Source: Gnetum montanum (Eukaryota > Streptophyta > Gnetopsida > Gnetales > Gnetaceae). Taken from it: a stretch of DNA of 64,000 nucleotides. The translations under genes were made by a program, and so were the position numbers. The notes under the pieces were generated by a model. That model ran no database searches and had not been told where the DNA came from. It worked only from the letters and a program-made list of their open reading frames with translations. Position 1 is the first letter of the stretch. Every line of letters begins with the position of its first letter. Positions 32,531 to 47,500 of this stretch are shown piece after piece. The DNA lies in contig MNCI01025132.1 of NCBI GenBank assembly GCA_015680685.1, forward strand, positions 212,853-276,852, read 5' to 3'.

Positions 32531-35500
32531 GTAAGATAATTCCTTAATTGCCTGTCAAATCCTTTTTTTCCACTTTTTTGCATTCCTGTCTCATTTCAAA
32601 ACCCATGAGTGAAAAAACTAATAGAAGATTTTCTCAATGGAGGTCATTGGTCTCTTCCTGTTTGCAAAATCAGTTAAATGTCATTAAGACTTATCATGCA
32701 TCTGTAATAAGATAACTGAGATGTTAAATTTCCTTAGTGAGTAAAATGAAAATCTATCCACAACGTACATAACAAATTTATGCACTATAAGCATATGTGG
32801 AAATTAATTTGATCAAACTTTTAGTTTTATAGTTTGCAAGATGAACTTTAGGGAGAAGATAAACAACTTTGAAGTTTCTCTATAGCTTTACGTGTTGTCT
32901 TCCTAGGGTGCATCATTGGTAACAATTATGAAGTTTACTCCATCATGTGATCTTATTTCACTCATTAAACATTTTACCTACTTTTGTTCTATTGAAAGGT
33001 ATGCTTATTTCCTGCTTCATTGCGTACTTAATGATTGCCAACATTATCAGTTTATTTCAACATTATGCTTATAACATAAGTCTAGGTCAACAATTTATAA
33101 TTAGTTTACAGAGGTCATAGTTTAAGTAGAAATGCTCTATTCTATGCATGAAACAAGATTTTATCCAGCAGATTCCAACAGCTCAACAATTATCAGCTGG
33201 CCGTTAACAACAAACCAATATCGAGATGTTACAGCACAAGGTCTTCAGGAAGGTTCAGCTATTGCATTCATTAACTAAAAAACTTGCAAGAGACCTCAGT
33301 TTGAAGAATTTTATTTTCCATTTCCTCCTATTGGCAATGAAATATTTGCAAAACCATGTTTATATTATTTGTTCAACAATGTTTCAGACCAAGCAACAGC
33401 CAGTAATTATTGTAAGATGTATTGCGTTATAAACCTAGTTTATAATAAACAGGGTTACCAATCTAGCACTAACCTGGAATAAGTAATCAGAAGACTACCC
33501 AGGGTATTCATCAATCAAAGTCAAGTATTGGAGAGATAAACAGCGGAAAACAAAAATGACAGATCACGAATAGGTTGAGATGTAGCTTTGTTTTTGTCAA
33601 TAATTTCCTTATCAATACATAACATTATTATAGTTTTTATGGCAACAGTATGTGGTGTTTGGCCTCAGCAACCATATCCCCTACATCAAATCTAATGACA
33701 TTTATCACTGTTCCAAAATCCTTCTCTATTGGAACGTATGCTGCTCCAACTTTGTAACGGTGATCATTTCAAGATGAACATTACCATTTGTAATCCTGCA
33801 TATGCTTTGAAATAATCCTTGTATAGGCAAACCTGAAAGTAATTACTCAATGTTCAAAATTTTTGGAAAAACTCGTTTCTAGCAACCTTAAAAAACAATC
33901 TTAATAACTTTATAAATAAAAAAGTTGGCAACCAAAAAACCTTAAGAATATTCATATTTCATCATCTATTTAATTCAGACATGCAAAATTTTTTTTGACA
34001 CATAGAAAATTTTAAAAATACAAATAAATGAATTACTTAATATAAATGAAGTAATATATATCAACAACAATAAAAATATTCATATTTATGAATTGCAGGT
34101 GACCTTTAATTCTATGGGGAATAAAGAATACATCGTCTTACAAAATATATGGCGTCTTCAAGTTTGTATGTTTCCAGACAATCATGATAACAAATCATAG
34201 CAATAGGAAAATCAGAAATTTTGGCCTGATGCAGAATGTGGTTTTTAAAATTTTTTTTGACCATGGCTTGAGACTTTTGCATTTAAGTTGCGACAAAGAT
34301 GCTATTGAACAATTATAAAGGTTGCCTTTAATTCAGAAAACGTTAACAGGCAAAAGTTACCTGAGATTTTTTATTTAAATTGCCAAAGAATTGGCATTTA
34401 GCAGCAACAAAGTTGCCTATAATTTTTTACAAGTCATTCCAGGATTTTTGGAGGTCACTTTTATCGCTTTGTTGAAAAGGTTGGCAACATTTTAATCACA
34501 GGAAGTACCCATGTTCCATAGGCCCTCTTCACATAATTTACTAGGCACAAACAAAGAACCATCAAGTGTAAACAAAATTGCAGCAGTATTACTACTAGAC
34601 TAATTTTGAATGCTCAACATTGCTGCTCTCTTGTTTGGTTTCTCTAATGTTCTTCATCTTATCGAAGGTCTTTTGCAAGTGCCGTGATTTTTGCAACACC
34701 AATATTTTTTCTTAATACTTCTGGATCTGGATTTGTTTATCTTCCCTTGTTGTTTTGTTATTTATTTATTTTGTTTTCAATACTTTTGACTTCCCTTGCA
34801 GGTGATGCATACGGCATAGAGTTCTTCCTTAGTCAAAATCAATGTTAGAGTTGTAGCATTCATTCTGGTTATGACAATTTCCCAACTATTAAGAACAGTG
34901 GGCAATAGCATCAGTGCTCTTACAATGTCATATAGCATTGCTTTCTTGGACAATCTCAACTGGGAAAAATAACTGTTAAACGCTGATGAATAATGTGCAT
35001 GTTAGGAGTCTCCAGTGTCAAGTTGAACAATCTTAACAAAAAGATTGTTCACTTTTGATGGCTGTTTGTATAATTTCTAGGGTAAATCCTCTTTACATTC
35101 TTTATAAGCAAGTGTGTGTAGGATTTCATCAAACAAACAAGGTTTGATCAATGGCAAAGCCTTTGTGTAAGACATTTTTCAATTATCATCCTTAATGGTT
35201 GTTGATTTCTTCTGGATTTCCTTCATTATAAGAACCGCTGAGAAGCAACTTTTATATACCAGCTAGCCAATGATCACAAAAACCATGACTTTTGGGTGTG
35301 ATATCACAAATGTATTAGGCCTAAAGGCTATTAAAAATGCAGTGAAATCATACTCAACATTCCTTTTTTTTTTTAAATTTGTTTTCCTATTGCAGATAAC
35401 CTTTCAGGCTTTCAGGAATTTCAGTCCTTTTTGATAAACAATGTTGTTACAAGAGTTTCATGTTTGCCAGTTTGCACTTCACACAAGTGATTCTAAATCT

Positions 35501-38500
35501 CAATTTTTTCCACCATGTTCAGGGTTCTACTAGGTTAAACTCACTCTAGAAATGCACAGATGGATAAATCTGTTTTGCACGGAATCTTCTTGCAGCATTT
35601 TGTAGAAAATTTTCCATTTTGTAGGGCAGAGCATGATGCATAGAAATAGTTGTCTAAGAAGAAACCTTTTCTGTAATTGAAGCTGACACTGAACTGTTTT
35701 ATCATATCCATGTGGAAACCACAGGGATCTATTGGATAGTGTTCAATTTCAGCAATTACGTTGTTCACCATGTGTGTATACCTTGGTGTAATGTGCTGTC
35801 ATTGAACTTGTGATTGTCGGATGGAAGTCTGAAGCTTTACCAGAAAAGCTATACCTCTTTGATACACCAGAAAACTTCCGCAAACAAACGGGGAACCAAA
35901 CTCTGATACGAGTTTGTACGCATGATTGCAAAAATTAGAGCATAAATGCTGCAGGAAAAGCAAGCAGAATAAAAATACCTATTGAAGTTTACATTGCTTG
36001 GTTGATGTGATCTACTCTAACATAGGCAGAACTTTATCCTTCCATTTCTTATAAATCAAATCTGCACAAGCATAAAATAGTTCAACCATTTTTCAGATTT
36101 TAAACTAAATTGTCATCATTATAATGCCTTTCTCACAACGTAGGTTATCCTGTTAAGGTAGCTGAAGGTTTTGACAATGATTTTCTATGGCTGGCTGTCT
36201 ACTTGATGCCATATTTAGTTACATATTAAGGGTTAAATGCCTTACAAGATTCTAATACTCTTGCTTCATCAATGGTTGAAATTAGGGATTTAATGACAAA
36301 GGTACATTTCTAGGATTTTCTGTCACACAAAATATATTTTACTTTATAACTAAGTCCTAATACGAAGTGCATTAACTTTTTTGATTCAAATTTACGTTTG
36401 AAAAAAGTGTTTTAATTAATTTTAATCTTTCAGAGGTGGAATAACAGAATACTGGTAATGTTTTATGATGCACATTTGGTTGAATTCAAAGTGAATGTTT
36501 GTGTACACCATTATATATTGAAATGACTCAAAAGAATTATGGACTGGAGTTTTAGAGGGGGACTTAAAAAATTGCTTGGTATTGTGACAAGCTGGTAACT
36601 CTTTGCTGGAATATTACAACTAATGGAAAGCTGTATAAGTGTCTTCATTTTGCTTTAATATATTTTATTGCATGCTTACGTACCCTGCTGAAAGTAGTTA
36701 AGATATTATAAAAAATAGTGTGAATTTTCTTATATATTGAAATGACTCAAAAAGAATTATGGACTGGAGTTTTAGAGGGGGACTTAAAAATTGCTTGGTA
36801 TTGTGGCAAGCTGGTAATCTTTGCTGGAATATTACAACTAATGAAAAGCTGTATTAAGTGTCTTCATTTTGCTTTAATATATTTTATTGCATGCATACGT
36901 ACACTGCTGGAAGTAGTTAATATATTATAAAATAGTGTGAATTTTCTTAATAGGATATTGAAGGAGGGAAACAAATTCATCTTATGAATTGGGATAGAGT
37001 ACCTTATCCATGGGAATGTTGTGAGCTTGAACTGAAAGAATTGAATTGAGTTATTTAAATTTGACTCTGTTAGGATATTCAGGATTATGAATGAGGCGGG
37101 ATTTGGGTGAATGTGATGAGGACAAAATGGTCAGTTAAAAAGACCGTTTTTTATAAAGATTGTACATTACAGATCAATCAACACTGTGGATGAACATTGC
37201 TTATAGCGATGAACAACTAATGTTCAAAGAGGTTTGGATCTGGAAAGTTAACAAACATGCAATGCTGCAAAGTTAAAAGTACATTATGTATAGGCCAAAT
37301 ACATAAGAAATCACTAGGTTGAAAACAGATGGATCTTAATCCTAAGATATGAAATATTTTTGCGGATGGAAAGAAAGGGAAAAAATTGAAGCAAAGAATT
37401 AAACATTACATGATAAAATAAAAAATAGCAATTGCTAATAGATAATGTTTTGGTGACAATGCAGACAAGGATAATAATAGTGCCTTTTTGCGTTACCTGT
37501 AAGTTTTCGTGTTTGGAATAGAGTTTGAACTATAAATTAATGCAGTGCACTAGTGAACTCTGGCATTTGGCACTATAATGTTGGGATTATTTAAAATTTT
37601 TGAGGGCAGCTGAAAGCACCCTTAAGAGAATATTCTGGTTGGTAATAAAATATTGAAAAAAAAGGGGAGATGGAATGGAATTTAACTCTCCATTGAAATT
37701 AACAAGATTAAACGTTATAAACTCAGGTAAGAATGAATTGCTACCATAAAGATGATTGTTTTTACTGTAATATTATTTTTAGATTAGGATGCTTGTGTGA
37801 TAGACCTTTCATTTGTGTTTCTTAGTTGATCTCTACGATTCCAAGAAATTACCGGTTGATTTAATTTGTATTCTTAATAATTGCCTTTTTACATGTTAAA
37901 AATTGTCTGATTCTAGTCCTCTATAATTTAGCATGTACTTTAGTGCTCACCTGTTTTCTTACTTTAATCTTATTTATAAACGTATTTTGGAAAAAAATTC
38001 AATGATGTTATTTCTTTTTTGGGTTTCATTACTAATCAAGCAGTTGATTCTTTAATGCACTATTTTTCTTTCCGTTGTGAAGTTACTTTGCACTACTGTT
38101 ATTAAATATCAAGTTTAACAAATTTCAGTTTAAGTTCCGTTGTAGTTTTATATATTGATTTGTAGTTTCTGTTTTATACATAAACTGCAATTTACTTGTG
38201 AAATGGGTTAGATGTGCGTAAATCAATTAACATTTCTTTCAACAAGGCATTGGTCTTAGCTTTTTCTATGCAATTCAAAAATAAGATTATTTGATACACC
38301 TTTTATTTTTATTCTAGGTACAATACCAAAATATCATTTCCAGCAGAATTCATTTATTTTAAAGGTAATGGTTTGAGAAATTAATCTGATATCTATGAAT
38401 GTTCAGTATATATGCTTGTATCTATATTAACTACCAATTGATTGTGTGAATAGTCTCCAGCTTTAGGGGAGCTTGTCAGAGACGTAAATAAAAGTCGTAT

Positions 38501-41500
38501 CCCGTCATCAAGAAGAAGTATCAAATTTTCTGGTAACAGAACTTTTGTTATGGTTTGTTTTTCTTTACAATTCAAAGTTGTTACTGCACTCTATCATTTT
38601 AGTATGCTTGAAGAACCTGTTAATTTATACGTAACTAAATAATGTAGTTTGCTATGTTTCTGTTATTGCATTCTGAGAATTCAAGTGCTTCAGGTCCTTA
38701 AAATTGTTGTGTTTAGGAGGCAGTTTTCAGATCAAGCTATTAACATTATAATTTTGGCACAGAAAATTGAAATAGGACTAATATATTGCCACAGCTCTTA
38801 AAATAGGGATTCTGGGGCGTGATTTCAATTTCATGAACTTCGGATGATATTCCTTTGGAATTTTGAGTATTGTGATCTCCCAAATTTATAAAATGATTTT
38901 ATTAGTCATACCACTGAACTTCTGTACCTATGGTTGATCAGTTCCTTTTGTTGATAAAGTAAAAAACAATTTTGTTGTAAATGTTGATCACTGTTTAATA
39001 ATAGGTGTGGGGCCATTGCAAGATTTTGTTTAATTCCAACTTTTCATTGATACCGTCTTGAAGCTTACAAAAGCCTAGCACAACTGTGCCTTCTAGCCAG
39101 GTCATCTAAACTAACAGTTTAGATTGTTCTCCATTTGCATGTTGCTTGGCATCTAGATCATTTCAAAGGTTGACATTAGGAGTTGCTTTTCAAAATGTGA
39201 TCTCTTATATCTTCAACTTTGCATTTTTCTCAGGCGCACATAAGTTTTGCTTGTGAATAGTAATCTTGAAAATATTTTATTGTTTGTCATAGCTGTGCAA
39301 ATGAGTATAGTACATGGGGACATTCAAACTGACAATTTAAAAGATCAAGGAAATGATCGTATCAAGTTAAAAAAAGTTGTCTTGGCATACAGTGGTGGAT
39401 TAGACACATCTGTGATTGTTCCTTGGCTCAGGTATGTTACTTTTAACATATGATTGACATTGTGAATCTCTGCCATGCATGGATGGTGTTATGCTTTTGC
39501 CTTTTTTGATGGAAGTTTTATTGTGGCATGCTTCTAGATTGTTCATTCTGTTAATTTATCTTTGTTGTGTGCACATCGATATGCATGTAATTGTCTGGTT
39601 TATAACAATTTTTAATAATACCATTATGTTCTTATTTTGGGTCTCAAGATAATAATGGATTTTCAAGGGTAATGATATGAAAATCAAATGATGTTTATTA
39701 TGGCTTGACACACAAGATATCCAAAGGGTCAATCAGATAAATTTTATAGAGAAATATTCGTTTTTTATTGTTCTGTTGAATATAGTAACATAAATCAGGG
39801 AAGTTTTTACCTTGTATGGTCACTTTCCTTAAAGTGTTTATTGACGTACGGTATCTGATTATGTGCTCTTGTTATCTAATGAGTTCGGTTAGCACAATTA
39901 TGAAAATCTTTTAAAAAAAATAGCTTTGTTGTTGATTTTATCTGAACTGCATATAATTTTGTATTTTTACATCATCATCTTAGACTTGTTCCAACAATAT
40001 GGAGTTCGCTACATGAGTGCTCTTTCACAATTCACTTCTATTAGACGCTAAATCTTGATCTATTTGCAATTTTATTGGAACATCTTTAATTGATGTTTTC
40101 CATGTCTCTTTTTGATCTTCTTCTTGATGGGTTTCCTGGAGCTGTGATGTGGTAACCTTTTTGAGGGTTTCATCATCTATCTTTTTAGAACATGACTAAA
40201 CTATCTAAGATGCCATTCCTGTAGCTTGTCTGCAATAAAATGTACTCAAAATGTCTTCCTCTAATATCTGCATTATGAAATTGATTGCTTCTTGTAGCAT
40301 TTAGCATCCATCTAAGCAATAAGTACACTGGAATTAATTTAATTTTGCAAAAACACACCATTGCAAATGTTTAGTTAAGGTTTATTATTTAAAAACAAAA
40401 CCAAAATTTTTATTAGGCTTTAGTAGCCTGGACATATTTTTCCTAATATGCAAGTACTTTCATTTAGACTTTTAGTTATTTATTTTGATGTTTATTTTAT
40501 TCCCAATTTAATTTCCTAATGCAATATAATAACACTATGACACACTAGCACAGTTTCTTGTTTTGATATGGCTTTGTTACAGTACGTTCATTAGTTTTAA
40601 AGTTTACATTATCTATTCTATTATTATTATTTGTTATTTTTACGTTTGTTTCTTCCATTTTTCAATATATTAAAGCTTCACAAGTCATCAAGTCTTTGTC
40701 TTGTTTCCAGGAAATCCTTCAGTTGCCACATCTTGTTGGAATTGATAATAATGCCAACATTATTAGCCACTAGACTTTGGAACCTTGGGTTAGCTTGTAT
40801 GGAACCACATGTATAAGTTGCGATAAAAGTTAGTGCAATTGATTGCTTTAGTGTTTCTCCTAGTTTGGGAGGGGCTGTAGATGCATGGCTGATTTTTTTC
40901 TGTTGTACTAATTTGTTGTGTTGATATTTTGTTTCTAATTGCAAAATCTGTTATTGTTGATATGCCAACAGTGGTATTTGAGCTTGTACTATTGAATACC
41001 AAGTTAGATCTAGCATAAGAGAGTTATTGAAGCTTGTGTGATTCAACACTGACGATGAAGGTATGGGTGTTGCTACAAAGCAAAAGAACACCAGTCACAA
41101 ATTTGACAACTAATTTGTGAGTTTGAGCTCATGTGGCGTGTGTGTACATGAAGCATCGCTTCATTGGTGGTCAGGAAGGGTTTACTGCTTATGAGGGTTC
41201 TACACTGATAAACATGAAATTCATGTGAAGTGGTATGGCGAGATATGATTGTAATGTTGAGCACAATGGTGATATTAATGACATGCACGATCTTCAAATA
41301 TGGTGAACAAGTATCTCAACAATCAAAGTTGTTCAACAATAAGGGAATTGTAGTTTCATTGGTTTTGGCAGCATTGAATGTGAAATTACACTGCAACTAG
41401 TGATGAACAAGGTTGCTGTTGTGGTGGAATTTGCCATAACTCTGTTATCAATGGTGGTGGTGATGCAGTAGGAGCTACATGTGTATTGCAACATTGATGG

Positions 41501-44500
41501 TGAAATCAATGATATTGCAAGTGTATGCAGTATGGTCATGATTGTAAAGCTTGCAGACAATGATAGTAGCACAAGCAATGAAGGACAAGAGTATGGTTGG
41601 AAGCCATGTTAGAAGTATTTGCTCTTAGTTTGTTGATCAAAAGAATCTGTGGCTGGATTAGTGCAATCCATGTTTTTGTAACATTGGTTTCTCCTAAGGG
41701 TTTCTTTGTTGTTTCATAGGAGTATAACTAGTTTTTTCTTTGGGTTTGCTGCTGTTTTGAAAAACAGATTGTTCTAGGAGGATTCATTGCAAATTTTCAG
41801 GACATTATGCTTGCAAGGTTCATTGTTGTGTTCACAACATCTGTTATGTTGTTCTTGCAAATTTGCTGCTGTGTTTGCAAGATGGGTTCTTGTGGGTTTG
41901 TTGCTATGTTTGCAATGCAATGTATCAACCCATTTATGGGTTAAGATTGTTGTATTACGGGAAAAATATATATGTAATTATGTAAAGATGCAATAGTGCA
42001 TAGTTTGTTTCTCATATTGGCATTGAAGATGTGATTGTTGGAATAGATGGCCATGCTAATATAATTAGCCTCTGGACTCTTCTAGAAGTTTCTAGGCAGT
42101 TAGCTTGTAATGAACTACATATAAATTAAGATGAAAGGCAATGGAATTAATTGCCTTTGGTGTTTACCTTGGCTTGGTAGGGGCCAGGACTTTTGTACCT
42201 TTCATTATGGCTTCAGAAGTGTGGTTGGTTTTTTTTTGAATTGTAGAATCTATCGGCCCTAATACATCTTAGTGCCCCTAGTCTTTTGAATTGTAGTTAT
42301 TTACCATTCTTAATTAGCTCTAGTCAAGAATTAAAACATTTGTGAAAAATAACTGAATTGACAAAACTATGACTTTTTCTGCTGGAAAAAGGCTTTATTA
42401 CTTGATTCTTTTAGCCAAACTTTTCTAAAAAGTAGCATAGAAAAATTTTTCCGAATGTTTTGAATAATTTTCACAAGGGTATAAAAGAAATTCAATTTGA
42501 AGCTTTTACAAAAATGCTAACTAAACTAATAAAATGGTGAAAGGTGTGAATTGATTACATTATTTTTATATTTTATTGTTTTATTAGTATTAGATTATAA
42601 AGATGAGAGTGCTTACATATACATGGCTAATGATAGGATTTATTTGAACAAAATGTACTGTTTCATTGAAAAGTTTTAGGTTTTACATTAAAAAAACTAG
42701 GATCAGATTACAAAGATTATGATAAACCAAAATGCTATAATGCTCTGTGTCAATTATATGTTGAACTCGTGTTGATAGGGGAGAGATGAAGAAATTTGTA
42801 CACATTATGTCATACTTATATACTTATGCAGTTATTATTTTTAAGTCTATGTAATTGTGTTTTCTTTTATTTTATACTTTATAAACTATATAGTTTGCTA
42901 TCTTAAAATATTTCAAAATTGTGAGTTTTCATATTGCCTATTTTTTCAACTTTTTCAAGTAGCGGGCAAAATTGTTTTGTTTTTCTAACTTTTTAATCTT
43001 TGGGTTTAGTTGTCATTTTTAATGATGTCAGACTACTTTTGTTTTAAAATTAAAATTAATCGTTATTGAAAGCAATAAATTACCATTACATTACATCGAA
43101 CATTTCAAGAGAAGAATTGCCTTTTGTTTGGTGGATTTCTGAATTTGGAAAATAGAAAGAATGGCGATACTTATAGTAACAGGAGGGTTTTAGCGATAAC
43201 TCTCAATATAGGAGCTCTCTTTTAAAATATATATCTGCTGTTGTATACTTGCTGCTAGAGCTTCCGAAACAATTAGTAATGCTAGTTTTGCTTTTTCTTC
43301 CTTCACTCTCAATTCCGTCAAATTCTTTATTTTAAAATATATGTTTGCTCTCGATTCTTGATCGTTATATTGTGGTTAGTAATGTCAGATTTGAATGTTA
43401 ATTGCAGGGAAAATTATGGTTGTGAAGTTGTATGTTTCACTGCTGATGTTGGTCAGGTTCGAATTTATTTAATGTAATGGAGAATTGAGCATTGTTATTT
43501 TCCGTTTTGGCCGGCCTCTTAGCTGGTCACTATGAATTTCATTTTTTTGCCTTTTTGGTACTTGTCCAGTGGCCAGTTATTGACGTTACTATGTTATTAG
43601 AATTCTGTTGTCCTTAGATTTAATTCATTCCAAGAAAACAGGTACTTGCAGATACCGAACTGTCTGCTTTATAGAATAGATCTCTCTGATAGGTTGCCTG
43701 CTTGTTTGATAAAAGGTATTAAGCAAACAAACGCATGTATGAAAAATGGTTACAATGATAGTATAGCTTGTACATGTGAAATAATACATTAAGAATTATG
43801 CTAGTATTTTCAGGGTCCTAATATGTATATAACATAAATGCCTGAATGGATCAGAGGGCACACACAAAAATTTGTTTATTTGAAAAGCATTCTTGTCTTC
43901 TTCGAAATGTTACTGAATTCAGTAGTAATATTTAAAAAGTAAATTGGTTGTATTAGCAGATTGACTTAGGCATCTTACAGGCAGCTTGGTCTGTTTCTTG
44001 GAACTTTGTCGGCAATGAGTCCTGGAGTGAAGAAGCTCCGTAGAATGCTTAGTCGTTTTCTTTTTAATTTACATTTTTTAACTAAATGGTGGACAATATA
44101 TTAGATTATCAGAAAATTTGTCAGGCATAAGGTTTTTTTTTTTTCTGAAAAAAAAAAAACACCCGGCAAAGCATTACAAAGGTTATTAACTTGGAAGCAG
44201 AATGGTGTAATTGTTAGCATGCTGGAGATTCTAATGAACAGAGAACATGAACATTGGAGTGAATAACTGTTAGTGATTAGTTGTGTGTGCCTAGGGGCTG
44301 CAAGCTGGTAGCACTTTGGGGATATGCGTCTACTTGACAGTCGTCTTCAAGGACTAATCAAATGTAAAATGTTTTTATCTAAAATAGGTGGTCTGAACTT
44401 GCTCGTCGAATGACAAATATATCATATAGAACTACATTATACTGTTCAAACTTTTTAATGTTAACGGAATGAGAAAATCACCGACTACATTTTTTAGCAA

Positions 44501-47500
44501 TGTTCTGCTTCAAACTATCAATATTTAGATGAAAATGAAATCCTAATCATTATCCTAATGTACAAGAAGTTAATGTTTTTCAGTTGGCATTGCTTTACCG
44601 AGGCGTTTAATGATGTTGTTGTCGAGACCACAAACCCTAGGTGTCTATTCAAAAGAACTCAATTTCAGCTATTTCTTTTGCACAGCATTGTCATATCTCT
44701 GTTGAAATATGCGACTTGTAGGAAGCAAGTCACAAGTCTGTCTTACACGATTTAGCAAAAAAGAAAGATGTATATTCTCACAGCTATCGGACTTTAGGTC
44801 AGGATCCATTAAGGCTAAATTTAACTGTATAAAATTGGGAGTTAACTCACTATTATTGTTGTATGGACTGGAATCGGTCTACTAACATGCAATTCCAAAT
44901 GTTTGTTCGAAGTCGTTTAAGTGCTAACCGTCAAAGCCTGGAAGTAGAGTGGTAAGGTTGCTGTTGCCACAACAAAAGTGGTGGCAGTTTGTTCCTAGCT
45001 ACAGTTCGCAAACCTACAAACCAAACTGATGGCACTTTGTTCACTCTTTCTAAGTTTGCAGAAAAGAGTAAGGCCACAGTCCTTAATGCTTAAAGGGCTG
45101 AAATTAGTGAAGTCAGTGGAATCACTGTTCCTACAATGTGTTGAGTTGTCCTGCAGATTGTTGTGTGCCATGATGGTTGAAGGGTTGTGCAAGGATTACA
45201 TTTTGTGCACTGGGGCAAGGAATTACTATGGTTTTGTGCAAGAAAGCAGTTAAGTAAGCGTCAAAATCTTTAAGATTTATCTAGAAAAATTTATGTAATT
45301 TTATATCAAATTTAGGAGAGGATACGTCTGAATCATCTTTTGAAAGAAAAATATTAACTTGATCTTCTTTTGGACTTAATACTTTATTGATTCTTATGCA
45401 CTGAAACTGTAACTTGAGGATTAATAGGTAAATTGTATAGTTGTATAAGCATTTAATATCTAGTGTTGGAGACACTTCTATGTTCATATAGAAAGGGGCC
45501 TAATCTATACTGTTATTTTGGTAGGGTGTTGGAGAACTGGATGGCTTGGAAGAAAAAGCCAAAGCGAGTGGTGCTTGTCAGCTGGTTGTTAAGGATCTGA
45601 AAGAGGAGTTTGTCAAGGATTACATTTACCCATGCCTGCGTGCTGGTGCTATATATGAAAGAAAATATTTGTTAGGTACATCTATGGCACGCCCAGTCAT
45701 TGCAAAGGTGAGTCATTCATCGTCTCTTGTACAGATTGCTATGAAATTCACGCTATTACATTGCACTTTTGTGTTCCTTTTTTATATTTTTGATGAAAAT
45801 GGCTTTTCAACAAATGATATTAGACACATGCTTATTAAATTTCCCGTGTTGTTAATTCTCATTATTTAGCTTTGTTACTTGAACCATGTAAGTGTTACTC
45901 TTGACCTGGCTTGATATAAATTTTAGCAGATGCAACTTTCTTTGTTTTGCTTTGAAAACTTCATTTATAAGCTCATTATAAGCTCTGGGCCATGTGAGAA
46001 GGCAAGACCTCTGTTTTTTTTTTAAAATTTTTTTCTTCTGATAAGAACTGTGGCTTAAATATTACAACGCAGCAATTGAGATACCACTAAGAAAACCAGT
46101 TGGCAGGTAAGCATTTCAAATGATAGAATAAAATATCAACTTCTAGTTATCAATTTCTGCCTCAGTCTTGGCTCTTTAACAATTTCCTCTGGGGGTAAGC
46201 CGCCTGTCACAAGCTTTTTGTGAAATCTGAGTGAAACCAAGTGTCAACGTCGTCGTTAACGGCAAGGAGAGTTGCTTCCTAGAGAAGTATATCAGATCTT
46301 CATTATTTCCCTGTATAAATGCTCACTGATTGGAATAATTTTGACATGTTACATGACTTGGCTCAAGCGAAGTTTAAATTTTTATTTATGTTGCCTTCTT
46401 AAAAAAGTTGGGAACATTATTTTAAAAAGGGATATAAAAGGAAATCTTAATTTGTATATGCCAAGTAACAGAACAATATACTGGCCTAAAAATGATCTTT
46501 GGTGGTATCTGAAAGTAATGAAAACGCATTTGTTTTCATCTTTTGATGTAAAAAAGCTGTAAGTGAACTTCCATCAACATGTCAACATGAAAGAGTTTAG
46601 GAGTTGAAATGATTAGGAAAGTAGAAATATTTTTGAAAGATTTGCGGGATTTGGAAGTGGGAGGGTATCGGTAGAGGAATTTTGTTTCACATACAGCTTA
46701 AATTTTCATTCAAATAGAAATATTATTTTTTAAAGGTATTGGATAGGAAGATCTTGGGAAGTCGGAACGATTGGGAAAAGGTTTTTTCATAGTTTAGACT
46801 TTCAAATGCTGCATGCTGAAAGAAATATCTGATTTTCGTAGGAACATTTTGACAATAAGCTTATTTTATTCTTGCCTCAAGCAAGTTTACATTTTCAAAG
46901 TTATTGTCCCATAAGTGGATTGTATTTAGATAATCTTTTAATGTGCTTTCTATAATTTTAGAATGCAATCTTGTTTTCAAAATTTAACATCGATGTTAGA
47001 AATTTTGAAGACAACGTGATTTTAGTCAAGCTGAAACACAAATAATATTTAGAAGACACGTGTACCTTTTTTTCTCTTTCAATTTAAATTTTCCAGTCTG
47101 TTTAAATCTGCAGGCAATGGTGGACGTTGCTGCACAAGTTGGAGCAGATGCACTTGCTCATGGTTGCACGGGTAAAGGCAATGATCAGGTATGGTTCGTT
47201 TTAGGGAGACGTTTTCAGTACAACATTTGGTAAAATAAATGTATTCCCTATATCTTTTGAAGTGTTGGAAATTCGATGTTGTGGTAACAGGTCAGATTCG
47301 AGTTGGCATTTTTTGCTCTTAATCCAAAACTTTATGTTGTTGCACCATGGCGAGAGTGGGATATTACAGGTCGAGAAGATGCCATTGAATATGCCAAGAA
47401 ACATAATGTTCCAGTTCCAGTTACAAAGAAATCAATTTACAGCAGGGACAAAAATCTGTGGCACCTCAGTCATGAGGTTTGGAATTATTTTGCTTTTGAT

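Larger units (their letters stand above)
40734..42264 (+). mobile_element. Copia-type miniature LTR element (TRIM-like) in ASS intron 3
   Basis: Two diverged ~230-bp direct repeats, 40734-40970 and 42036-42264, both begin TGTTGGAAT. The first ends CCAACA and is followed by TGGTATTTGAGC (40972-40983), which resembles the initiator-tRNA-Met PBS TGGTATCAGAGC of Ty1/copia elements. Target duplication CATCT is at 40729-40733 and 42265-42269. The 1065-bp interior has no gag or pol reading, so it moved in trans. It is old, judging from LTR divergence, and sits in the sense orientation of the host gene. Confidence 0.78.

Noticed and set aside
34240-34520. A MITE in ASS intron 1 suggested by repeated GGTTGCC/GGCAAC words
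   Set aside because: I could not define terminal inverted repeats or a target duplication.
44558-45253. ORFs in ASS intron 4 as extra exons
   Set aside because: They would insert sequence foreign to the family between the GQ and GVGELDG residues, which are contiguous in argininosuccinate synthases.
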